Source: JBBDIK01 sp040880465 (GTDB lineage Bacteria; Actinomycetota; UBA4738; JBBDHU01). From it: DNA of 25,426 bases. The stretch is taken from the NCBI GenBank assembly GCA_040880465.1, contig JBBDIK010000009.1, positions 1 to 25,426 of the forward strand. The letters are read 5' to 3'. Below are positions 7,581 to 14,121 of this stretch, piece by piece. Position 1 is the stretch's first letter. Every line of letters starts with the position of its first letter. The translations under genes were made by a program, and so were the position numbers. The notes under the pieces are model-generated. The model searched no databases, was not told where the DNA came from, and worked only from the letters and a program-made list of their open reading frames with translations.

Positions 7581-7807
7581 ATTCCCTTTTCCTCCTTCCA
7601 GCTCGGGTTCAGAGGAGCCCTCATGGCCGCTTGAGGCCTTCGGCTTGGTGAGGCGGGCTCGGCGTGGTCACAGGGCCGGTGGCGCGGTATTGGCCGATCG
7701 TCTTGTTGGGGGGTTGTGGCAGTTTGCTGGGCCACGATTCGGCTCGTCCGCCGCAGGCACGGCACCGAATACGGCCGAACGAGCCGCCGGACGTCGGCAG
7801 CTGACTG

Positions 7808-9823
7808 TCACGTCGGGCGAGTGATCATGACCGGGTCGTCGAAGCCGAAGTACTCATCGGTCATGAAGTGGCCGTCTGCCAGCATCTCTGAACGCACAAC
7901 GAGGCCGTCCGCGCGGATCCAGAGCCGGAACCATGCGGGAACGTCCTCCCCAGCGGAGCCATAGAAGGAGACGATCGTGGTCCGAGCGCCACCGATGCGC
8001 TCGAAGCCGGCCACGCGCACGTCGAGGTAGGGAGCGAACGCGTCCCACAGAAGCGTCGGCACCCTCGTCGCCGGGATGGAGCTCTTCGTCCATGGCCCGC
8101 CGGGGCGCTGCTGCAGGAAGCGAGTCTCGCCGATCAGCACGCTGGTGGCGCCCCCGGGGATCTGTACCCGCATGGCATCCGGCGCCTGGAACCAGTAGCG
8201 CGTTCTCACGGTGGCAAGCCCCGAGGTGAGCGTTTCCTCGGCGCGGAAGCTGCGAAGCTCGTGCGTCGTCTCGATCGATCGCTGAAGGAGCGCCGAGCCA
8301 TCGCGGACGGGAAGAGGCGGTACGACGAGCCTCGCCGTGCCGCCGGTTGGGGTCTCGATCGAGATCTCCACGCGCTCGCCGCCTCGGAGCAAGGTCGAGC
8401 CCTCCCTGCATGTGGGTCCACACTGCGTGATGGGTATCTGGTCGCCATCGACCGAGACGCCAACCGGAAGCTTCGCGTCGGCTTCGTCCCCATTCAAGGA
8501 ACGCACGAACAGCAGGAGACGGTTCTCTCCCGGGCGCGCGGGCGAAATCGAGAACCCGACGAGGACCTGGCCCGCGTGGGCTCCCATGGTGAGTTCACCC
8601 CCAACCGGCAACGCTGAGACCCCCTCCTCGTGAGAGCCAGCGTCCTCCGCCTCGGCAAGCCGGCCCGGCGGGAGGGGGAAGGCGGCAAGCAGTCCGGCCG
8701 CGATCACCACGACGATCGCAACGATCGCTTCGATCCGAACACCGGCGCTGAGCCGGCGCCAGGCAAGAATCGAGAGCTGCACCATGATCGCCACGGCGAC
8801 GATCTTCGCGAGCAGGATGAGACCGTAGCTCGATCCAACCAGATCCCCAAGCGAGCCGAGTTCCTGGAACCCTCGAACGCTCCCGGTTGCGACGGTGATC
8901 GCGAAGGCCCCGATCGCGACCGGCGTGAATCGGTCAAGTAGCACCCGCCCTTCCCCGCGCCAGCCGCCCGAAGGCCGTAGCGTCGAAAGGGCCAAGATCC
9001 CCCCGGCCCAAAGACCCGCGGCCCCAAGGTGCACGGCATCGACGAGGACCCCCAACGTGCTCGCCGCAGCATGGCCGGCGGCCGCCATCGAGAACAGCGC
9101 GACGGCAACGAGCGGGGCCACCAAGCCACGTCGGCGATTCGCGACCAGCGCGGCGGCAAGCAGGGCCCCAAGGCGCACAAGCCTAGCGATCCCCGGAAGC
9201 CCGGTCAGAAGGAACGCGCCGAGGTTGGGAGGCCACGACGCAAGCGCCGCCTCCCCGACGACGACGAACACCCCCGCCGCGAACGACGCCCAAAGAACCG
9301 CGGAGAGGCGAAACCGGACCCAGGGCAAGCGAGGATTCCTTGCGGCGAGCCTGCCGAGCAGGAGCATCCCGATCGAGGTGAGCAGCCCGAGGTATTCGAT
9401 GATGCGGAAGGTCGCGACCGCGACCTCGCCCGGCCCCAGGCCTCCGAGACTCGATTCGGCCTCGCCGGGATCGACCCCGACTCCGAAGCGAAAGGATCCG
9501 TGAAGCGTGTGACCATCGATCGTGCTAACGCTTGACCAGCGAACCTCATAGATGCCCGGCAGGCTCGTTGCGAGCGGCACGCCGATCTCCCCCGGCCCAG
9601 TGGCCGCCCCCGACACCGACCTGCCCGAAGGATCGATGACTTCGGCCCGCGAGAGCTTCACGTTCAAGGGCTCGGAGAAGGAGATCCTTACCACCCCAGG
9701 TGGCGAGCCGAGGATCGCGCCCGCCTCAGGGCTCGAGGAGACGACCGCCGCGTGTGCGCTCGCTGGCGCGGCAGCGAACGCGAATACGAGAAGGGCGCCC
9801 AAGGCCACGAGCGCCGATCTCAT
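7808..9823 (-). CDS. CopC-CopD copper protein fusion with an extra C-terminal domain
   Basis: The product has 671 residues. A signal peptide (1-23, ending PASA) should expose His24 as the mature N-terminus. With Asp103 and His105 in TIDGHTLHG this reproduces the Cu(II) site of CopC (domain about 24-115). A CopD-like membrane domain spans about 135-385 with roughly eight helices. It carries His251 in AAAGHAAAS and His265 in DAVHLGAAGLWAGG, where CopD proteins have candidate metal ligands. Residues 410-500 form a beta-rich domain with Cys468/Cys472. Residues 510-671 (TRYWFQAPDAMRVQIPGG) resemble LolA-type lipid-binding folds; this is a weak, by-eye match. Start ATG overlaps the CcdA stop by ATGA. 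It is the last gene of the operon and probably takes copper in or passes it to metalloproteins. Confidence 0.85.
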   Translation of the reverse strand: MRSALVALGALLVFAFAAAPASAHAAVVSSSPEAGAILGSPPGVVRISFSEPLNVKLSRAEVIDPSGRSVSGAATGPGEIGVPLATSLPGIYEVRWSSVSTIDGHTLHGSFRFGVGVDPGEAESSLGGLGPGEVAVATFRIIEYLGLLTSIGMLLLGRLAARNPRLPWVRFRLSAVLWASFAAGVFVVVGEAALASWPPNLGAFLLTGLPGIARLVRLGALLAAALVANRRRGLVAPLVAVALFSMAAAGHAAASTLGVLVDAVHLGAAGLWAGGILALSTLRPSGGWRGEGRVLLDRFTPVAIGAFAITVATGSVRGFQELGSLGDLVGSSYGLILLAKIVAVAIMVQLSILAWRRLSAGVRIEAIVAIVVVIAAGLLAAFPLPPGRLAEAEDAGSHEEGVSALPVGGELTMGAHAGQVLVGFSISPARPGENRLLLFVRSLNGDEADAKLPVGVSVDGDQIPITQCGPTCREGSTLLRGGERVEISIETPTGGTARLVVPPLPVRDGSALLQRSIETTHELRSFRAEETLTSGLATVRTRYWFQAPDAMRVQIPGGATSVLIGETRFLQQRPGGPWTKSSIPATRVPTLLWDAFAPYLDVRVAGFERIGGARTTIVSFYGSAGEDVPAWFRLWIRADGLVVRSEMLADGHFMTDEYFGFDDPVMITRPT

Positions 9824-10533
9824 AGCGGTGGCCACCCGACACGGGAGAAGATCCGGATCACCGGGATGAACACGCGGAGCCAATAGCCCGTGATCATCAA
9901 GAGACCCATGACAACGAGCATCGAACCCCCCACGATCTCGACCCCCCTGGCGTGTACCCGCAGCCATTTCGCGAGGCGGTTTGACCCTGACAGGCCCAGA
10001 GCAAGCAGCACGAACGGAACCCCGAGCCCCACCGAGTAGACGAACAGAAGCGTCGCTCCCCAGGCGGCCGTTCGCGCGGCCGATGCGACGAGCAAAATGC
10101 TTGCGAGGATGGGCCCGATACACGGCGTCCACCCGATCGCGAAGGCCATCCCGAGCGGAAGTGCACCGACCGGTCCTGGCTTCAGTCGATGAAGGGGAAG
10201 GCGGCGCTCGCGAAGGAGCCACCCGAAACGCAAGACGTCGAGGAGCACCAGGCCCATCGCGATCACGAACACCCCGCCCGCAGTGATCAGTGCCTGGCGG
10301 TAGGTGATCAGGGAAGAGCCGAACAGGGCCGCCCCGGCACCGAGTGCGGTGAAGACGAGCGCGAAGCCCGCGACGAAAAGGACCGATACGCCCAGGACCC
10401 GGCGGCGGCCCGCCTCGGCGCTCACGCCACCGATGAAGGAGACGTAGCCGGGCATCAGCGGCAAGCAGCAGGGGGAGGAGATCGAGATGACCCCTGCCAC
10501 GAGGGCAAGCGCGAGCGGCCCGAGGGCGTTCAT
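9820..10533 (-). CDS. ccdA: CcdA/DsbD-type thiol-disulfide transmembrane transporter (second copy)
   Basis: This is a 237-residue protein with about six helices that carries reducing equivalents from cytoplasmic thioredoxin across the membrane. The first signature is SPCCLPLMPGY (Cys22, Cys23), where CcdA usually has SPCxLPLxPGY. The second is GWTPCIGPIL (Cys138). Cys22 and Cys138 are the expected redox pair. The extra Cys23 makes a vicinal pair. A cytoplasmic basic loop (LRERRLPLHRLKPG) lies between the two halves. ATG overlaps the TlpA-like stop (ATGA), and the next gene starts the same way, so it is translationally coupled on both sides. The likely partner is the TlpA-like protein encoded just upstream. 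Confidence 0.9.
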   Translation of the reverse strand: MNALGPLALALVAGVISISSPCCLPLMPGYVSFIGGVSAEAGRRRVLGVSVLFVAGFALVFTALGAGAALFGSSLITYRQALITAGGVFVIAMGLVLLDVLRFGWLLRERRLPLHRLKPGPVGALPLGMAFAIGWTPCIGPILASILLVASAARTAAWGATLLFVYSVGLGVPFVLLALGLSGSNRLAKWLRVHARGVEIVGGSMLVVMGLLMITGYWLRVFIPVIRIFSRVGWPPL

Positions 10534-11126
10534 CCATCCCTTCCCAACACATCATCGAGCGCTGCTCGAAGGGTCGGACCATCTATATAGCCGATGAACC
10601 GATACACGATCCGTCCCTCGGCAGAGATCACGAAGGTCGCCGGAAGTCCGGGCAGTTCGTAGCCGCCTGCAAGCGCACCCGTCTCGTCGACGACGCTCGG
10701 ATAGGTGATGCCGAACTCTCGGACGAAGGCGAGCCCCGCCGCGTCGTTGTCTCGGTTGTCGACCCCGATGAACTGGACTCCTCGGTCCTTGTAGTCGAGC
10801 CAGGCAGCCTGTAGGTCCGGCGCCTCCCGACGGCACGGGTAGCACCACGATGCCCAGAAGTTCAGCACGACCACCTCGCCGCGATAATCAGACACCGCGA
10901 GTGTCTTGGAGCGGTTATCCAGCCTCGGCAACCGAAAGTCCGGCGCGGGCTCGTTCCCCACAACCGCCGCGGCCTTGAAGTTCAGGATCTGGTCTCCCAC
11001 CACGACGGTGGCCCCTCGCGTCGAGAGCTGGAAGTAGACGAGCCATCCGATGGACCCCGCCATGAGCACCACGATCACCAACACCGCAACGCGCCGACCC
11101 CGCCGGGGACCCCCCTTCAGATTCAC
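10530..11126 (-). CDS. TlpA/ResA-like membrane-anchored thioredoxin
   Basis: This is a 198-residue extracytoplasmic thiol reductase. The basic N-terminus (PRRGRR) and a helix at about 13-33 act as an uncleaved anchor. A thioredoxin fold follows: PAPDFRLPRLD, WASWCYPC with Cys95/Cys98, and the cis-Pro loop GLPATFVIS. This is the TlpA/ResA pattern, in which the protein reduces apocytochrome c or copper-chaperone thiols and is itself reduced by CcdA, encoded next. GTG at 11126 is preferred because it overlaps the upstream stop by GTGA, as elsewhere in this operon. An in-frame ATG at 11150 would add eight residues. The target cannot be told from sequence, and no cytochrome c gene is in the window. 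Confidence 0.88.
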   Translation of the reverse strand: MNLKGGPRRGRRVAVLVIVVLMAGSIGWLVYFQLSTRGATVVVGDQILNFKAAAVVGNEPAPDFRLPRLDNRSKTLAVSDYRGEVVVLNFWASWCYPCRREAPDLQAAWLDYKDRGVQFIGVDNRDNDAAGLAFVREFGITYPSVVDETGALAGGYELPGLPATFVISAEGRIVYRFIGYIDGPTLRAALDDVLGRDG

Positions 11127-11389
11127 GCGTGCCTTTCGCCCGACATCCACTTATCGAGTTCTCGGCGCAGGCGCCTGACCGAGGGTCGCCCGTAGCAGAT
11201 GGCCTTGCCTTCGAAGAAGATCCCCGGTGGGAACAGCACGCTGCCTTCTTCGGCCAGGAGCTGCCCCTCCTCGGACGCCAATTCGATCTCGCGCACCGAG
11301 ATCGGGTATTCACTGGCGAGTTCGCCGAGGAGGACCTTCGCCTGATCGCAGAACAGGCACGCGTCCTGTGTGAGCAGGATGACTTCCAT
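11123..11389 (-). CDS. glutaredoxin-like small thiol protein
   Basis: The product is an 88-residue cytoplasmic protein without signal or membrane segment. It starts with a beta strand and a CxxC active site: LLTQDACLFCDQAK, Cys11/Cys14. PPGIFFEG follows in place of the cis-Pro loop and a Cys65 lies in AICYG. Proteins of this type are small thioredoxin-fold redox carriers. In this operon it could feed electrons to the CcdA proteins from inside. ATG overlaps the redoxin stop by one base (TGATG) and its TGA overlaps the TlpA-like GTG. Confidence 0.8.
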   Translation of the reverse strand: MEVILLTQDACLFCDQAKVLLGELASEYPISVREIELASEEGQLLAEEGSVLFPPGIFFEGKAICYGRPSVRRLRRELDKWMSGERHA

Positions 11390-12090
11390 CAGCCAACGCG
11401 CCCGGCCTTCATGTCGGTGATGAGTTGGTCAACCGGCAGATACATCGTGTACTTGGGGGCACCGCCGTAGTCGGCCCGCCAGACGATCGCGCCATCGGGC
11501 CCGATGAGCACGAAGGAATGGCCGTCGGTGCTCTCCCCCATCATCCCGTACTTGTTCGCCTCATAGGCTTTCGACGCGCCAAGGTCAGGATCAGAGAGCA
11601 ACGGCGTCGCAAGCCCCTCGATCTGCGCCTTCTGCTTGAGGGCATCGAGGTCATCAACGGTGATCGTTGCGACCTCGTCGATCCCGAGGGCCTTGAATTT
11701 GGGCCAGTCGGCCTCGATATCGGTCAGCTGGTCCCAGCAGGGTTGGCACATGACGCCTTCCTGGAAGTACAGAAGCACCGTGCTGCCCTTCCGCTCAGCC
11801 AGGCTCCACTTGCCACCATCGGTCGACGCGAGCGAGAACCCAGGAGCCATAGCCCCTGGACCGGGAGAGCCGACGGCGAACGGGTACTCAGAACTGCCGC
11901 CGGTCGCGGTGCTTGCCTCGGTCGAAGGTCCCTGGTCGCCACCGGAGCGTGTGAGAAAGTAGGCGCCCGCAAGCACGACGAACCCGATCGCGATCGCGAT
12001 CGCGTAGGGGTTGCGGGATGGGGGAGCCGAGCCGGCTCGTTGCTTCGGTGTCGGGTGGCCCTTGGGTGGTGTTACGGACTTCTCAGACAT
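11389..12090 (-). CDS. membrane-anchored redoxin (AhpC/TSA-thioredoxin type)
   Basis: This is a 233-residue protein with a hydrophilic Pro/Lys-rich cytoplasmic N-terminus, one helix at about 29-47 (YAIAIAIGFVVLAGAYFL), a Ser/Gly linker and an extracytoplasmic redoxin domain. The core has APGFSLASTDGGKWSLAE, then LLYFQEGVMCQPCWDQL with Cys115/Cys118. The usual peroxiredoxin motif would be PxxxTxxC, so CQPC makes it more a thioredoxin-like oxidoreductase. The ATG at 12090 is supported by AAGGAGG about 6 bases upstream. It overlaps the end of the first CcdA-like gene by 8 bases, which suggests that pair works together. Confidence 0.85.
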   Translation of the reverse strand: MSEKSVTPPKGHPTPKQRAGSAPPSRNPYAIAIAIGFVVLAGAYFLTRSGGDQGPSTEASTATGGSSEYPFAVGSPGPGAMAPGFSLASTDGGKWSLAERKGSTVLLYFQEGVMCQPCWDQLTDIEADWPKFKALGIDEVATITVDDLDALKQKAQIEGLATPLLSDPDLGASKAYEANKYGMMGESTDGHSFVLIGPDGAIVWRADYGGAPKYTMYLPVDQLITDMKAGRVG

Positions 12091-12979
12091 CAGATTCCTC
12101 CTTGTCGGTTGGTTGCTTGGGGGCGAGTTGGCGAAAGGCGCGGCGAGCGATGAGTGCGAGCACGAGAGCGAACAGGATCCACGCGACCCACCCCGGGACC
12201 CACGCGAGGAGATCGGTGATGAAACGGCCAGCCCGCTGCAGCACCAGCGAGATCCGTGTCCCGATCCCGCCGCTTGGCCCCATCGATGGCCCGGTAAAAG
12301 CGACCCAGATCGTCGCGATGCCCAAGATCACGAGCAGGATGCCGCTGGCAAGGTTCGCCCCGGAAACCTCTCGGCGCACCGACCCGATGCGCCAGGTGAA
12401 CGTGCGAGGCCGAAACAGCCGGCTCGATCGCCAATCGAATCGGTCCCACAGCAGCGAGATGATGAATAGCGGCGCCACGAGCCCGAACGTGTAGGCCAAG
12501 CCGAGCCCGAGAGCCGCGAGGTACGAACCGGCGATGCCGGCCAGCGCGAGCACACCGGCAAGCACCGGCGCACAACACGCGGACGCCACTCCCGAAAAGA
12601 CGCCCAGGCCATACACCGCGAGCGGGCCCTTCCCGCCCGACGCTCGGCTCCCCGGCATCGGGACCTGCATCTTGCCACCCGCAAGCAGAAAGACACCGAG
12701 AGCGAGCATGAACAACCCGCCGACGAGATACACCGGCGTGTGTGCCGAGACCAACAGCGTGCGGACCGCCTGGATCCCGACCGCGATCGGAACGACAACG
12801 GTCGCCACGCCGAGCGCGAACACGAAGGTCATGCCGAACAGGGCGCGACGATTCTGGAACGAGCTCGCGAAGAAGGCCGGGAGCATCACCGAGATGCAGC
12901 AGGGCGCGAACAGCGCGATCGCACCCGCCACGACTGCGGCGATGACAGAGCCTCCGAGGAAAATGCCCGACTGCTCCAT
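12083..12979 (-). CDS. CcdA-like membrane thiol transporter (first copy)
   Basis: The product has 298 residues and is longer than typical CcdA (about 230). It has six or more helices plus a C-terminal extension with two more (GANLASGILLVILGIATIW and VAWILFALVLALIARR). Cysteine motifs are APCCISVMLPAF (Cys27/28) and SACCAPVLAGVL (Cys135/136), giving two CC pairs at the positions of the CcdA redox cysteines. The basic segment RPRTFTWRIG separates the core from the extension. It differs clearly from the second CcdA in this operon, so this is not a recent duplication. Start ATG (MEQSGIF) lies 6 bases after the stop of the 57-residue gene. Its likely partner is the CQPC redoxin. Confidence 0.85.
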   Translation of the reverse strand: MEQSGIFLGGSVIAAVVAGAIALFAPCCISVMLPAFFASSFQNRRALFGMTFVFALGVATVVVPIAVGIQAVRTLLVSAHTPVYLVGGLFMLALGVFLLAGGKMQVPMPGSRASGGKGPLAVYGLGVFSGVASACCAPVLAGVLALAGIAGSYLAALGLGLAYTFGLVAPLFIISLLWDRFDWRSSRLFRPRTFTWRIGSVRREVSGANLASGILLVILGIATIWVAFTGPSMGPSGGIGTRISLVLQRAGRFITDLLAWVPGWVAWILFALVLALIARRAFRQLAPKQPTDKEESDV

Positions 12980-12985
12980 CGGCGG

Positions 12986-13159
12986 TCAGTCCTTGGACGC
13001 GTTGGTCAGATCGGGCTCATGAGTGACGGACGGCTGATGAGATTCGTGTTCATCGTGCTCGCAGCAGGAGCGCTTCGAGCCGCCGCGCATGAGCAGCATG
13101 CACCCGACCATCATCGCACCGCACAGAAGTGCAGGCAGGAACGAAACAAGTGTCCTCAC
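12986..13159 (-). CDS. 57-residue membrane protein with CC and His-rich tail
   Basis: A GTG start has a consensus ribosome binding site (AAGGAGG, 13167-13173, spacer 7). The product begins with one hydrophobic helix at residues 3-24 (LVSFLPALLCGAMMVGCMLL) containing Cys13 and Cys20. A basic stop-transfer region follows, and then the soluble tail SCCEHDEHESHQ (31-42) with a vicinal CC and several His. The pattern resembles tiny metal-associated membrane proteins (DUF2933-like), which is only a by-eye match. It ends 6 bases before the first CcdA-like gene, so it is in the same operon. CC plus His suggests metal binding in a copper/thiol operon. It is too short for most gene callers. Confidence 0.7.
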   Translation of the reverse strand: MRTLVSFLPALLCGAMMVGCMLLMRGGSKRSCCEHDEHESHQPSVTHEPDLTNASKD

Positions 13160-13197
13160 GTCATTACCTCCTTATTCGAGTTCGCCGAGATAGGGAA

Positions 13198-13215
13198 CGG
13201 CAGCGACAGCTGCCG
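13198..13215 (-). terminator. hairpin between the two small membrane-protein genes
   Basis: CGGCAGC-GACA-GCTGCCG is a perfect 7-bp stem with a 4-base loop. It lies 8 bases after the stop of the 83-residue gene and upstream of the ribosome binding site of the 57-residue gene. There is no T-tract, so it may be a weak or Rho-assisted terminator or a processing/stability element. Confidence 0.35.
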
Positions 13216-13223
13216 GAGCAGAT

Positions 13224-13475
13224 CTAGGCGAAACGCGGAGGTCTGTGAAGTCTTCGGGATCGGAGCAGGCTCACGCGTTGACTGGACGCCGTCGCGAGCC
13301 GCTCGGAGGTGGTGGTGACCATCAGAAGTCCAAAGGCAACAAGCGTGAAGCAGAGGCCCATGCCACCCATGACGCCGAGATCACAATCCGGGCACATGCT
13401 CATCCCGGGGATGAGGATGGGGACAGCAAGCACCACCAGCAGGACGACCAGGGTGACGATCAGGACCTTCTTCAC
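13224..13475 (-). CDS. 83-residue membrane protein with CPDCD loop
   Basis: I do not recognise the family. From a GTG the product begins with Lys-Lys and a long helix (VLIVTLVVLLVVLAVPILI, about 4-22). A short loop carries MCPDCD (Cys28, Cys31), and a second helix follows (GGMGLCFTLVAFGLLMV, with Cys42). The last 25 residues are Arg/Ser-rich and cytoplasmic. A CxxC in a loop between two helices fits a metal- or thiol-linked role next to the CcdA genes. The bases directly before the GTG are CCTCCTCCT, the opposite of a Shine-Dalgarno, so it may be translated as a near-leaderless message. It is the first gene of the redox/copper block in transcription order. Confidence 0.6.
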   Translation of the reverse strand: MKKVLIVTLVVLLVVLAVPILIPGMSMCPDCDLGVMGGMGLCFTLVAFGLLMVTTTSERLATASSQRVSLLRSRRLHRPPRFA

Positions 13476-13550
13476 AGGAGGAGGATACCTGAGGTCGCGC
13501 AGCCGGGCCGTTGGCCGCGGTGTCCCTGAGCTGGGACCTGCCGGCAGCTA

Positions 13551-13602
13551 AGCCCGTGCGTGAGTCGCCGGCCGGGGGAGCCGGAAACGGACTCGACGGG
13601 CT
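13551..13602. other. multi-stem inverted repeat (possible structured RNA or cruciform)
   Basis: Three nested stems share one axis: AGCCCGT (13551-13557) with ACGGGCT (13596-13602), GAGTC (13562-13566) with GACTC (13590-13594), and CCGGC (13568-13572) with GCCGG (13580-13584). The last closes the loop CGGGGGA. On the minus strand it lies about 75 bases upstream of the 83-residue gene, where a leader RNA would sit. On the plus strand no gene follows. I could not match it to a known riboswitch. The remaining intergenic sequence here also has short hairpins (for example GTCCC/GGGAC near 13522-13537). Confidence 0.4.
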
Positions 13603-13724
13603 AGCCTGGCTTCGGACGGCGCCGGTCGAGCGCAACGATTGGCTCCCCGATACCGCTACCGATTGACCGTGGCATCGAAAGCCCGGGGCAGACCAAGGAG
13701 TCAACCGTCGTGGGGGCAGACCCC

Positions 13725-14096
13725 TTAGCATTGAAGCAGCTGTATGTCCTTGCCGTGGAGTCCCAGGACGAACAGAGCAAGGCCAGCAACAGCGAATGGT
13801 GGCGCCAGGAGCCAGACGAACCTCGGGCCGCGCCTCTTGACCAGCCAGAGCAACCTGAGTGCCGAGAGCACCGCTGCCGCGAAGCCAAGCCATGCCAACA
13901 AGACCGCCCAGGGAGGCAGATCACTCCAGCCTTGATCGGGACACGGAGGCGGGCCGCTTCCCCCTTCTCGACCGAGCCATGCCAGTAATACGAGAATTGC
14001 GCCTACCGCCCAAAGGGTGACCCAAGGAACCGGTGCGCGACGCCCGGGCCGGGGGCCATCCTCAACACGGGACGTAGGGCTACCTACGCTCCCCAT
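13725..14096 (-). CDS. three-helix membrane protein, candidate immunity protein of the RHS protein
   Basis: The 123-residue product matches no family I know. A basic, Pro/Gly-rich N-terminus is followed by helix 1 (about 23-42), a short loop with Cys52, helix 2 (about 61-85), a basic turn (VKRRGPR) and helix 3 (about 93-112), ending in QLLQC. ATG 14096 is chosen over an in-frame ATG at 14138 because GGGAGG (14102-14107) precedes it. The earlier start would also overlap the RHS gene. It follows the RHS stop after 25 bases on the same strand, where polymorphic toxin systems keep their immunity gene. A GGGG-TCTG-CCCC hairpin overlaps its stop. Function is inferred from position and topology only. 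Confidence 0.7.
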   Translation of the reverse strand: MGSVGSPTSRVEDGPRPGRRAPVPWVTLWAVGAILVLLAWLGREGGSGPPPCPDQGWSDLPPWAVLLAWLGFAAAVLSALRLLWLVKRRGPRFVWLLAPPFAVAGLALFVLGLHGKDIQLLQC

Positions 14097-14121
14097 CGGA
14101 ACCTCCCTATCCTTACCCTGA

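Noticed and set aside
7740..7786. Inverted repeat CGGCTCGT/ACGAGCCG downstream of the CopC-CopD gene
   Set aside because: The 31-base loop and absence of a T-tract make a terminator unconvincing; it could be an integrase arm site, but no second copy was seen.
7513..7807. Possible second att copy of the tRNA-Thr 3' end beside the integrase
   Set aside because: I looked for the T-arm and acceptor-strand sequence of positions 7-54 here and did not find it, so the cassette's own att site is not demonstrated.
9824..10582. Upstream extension of the CopC-CopD frame to 924 residues
   Set aside because: The extension only overlaps the CcdA gene in another frame and is Arg/Pro-rich; the ATGA overlap and signal peptide fix the start at 9823.
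13551..13602. Known riboswitch (c-di-AMP, c-di-GMP, SAM, cobalamin) in this leader
   Set aside because: The core consensus bases I remember for these classes are not present; only the stem pattern is reported.
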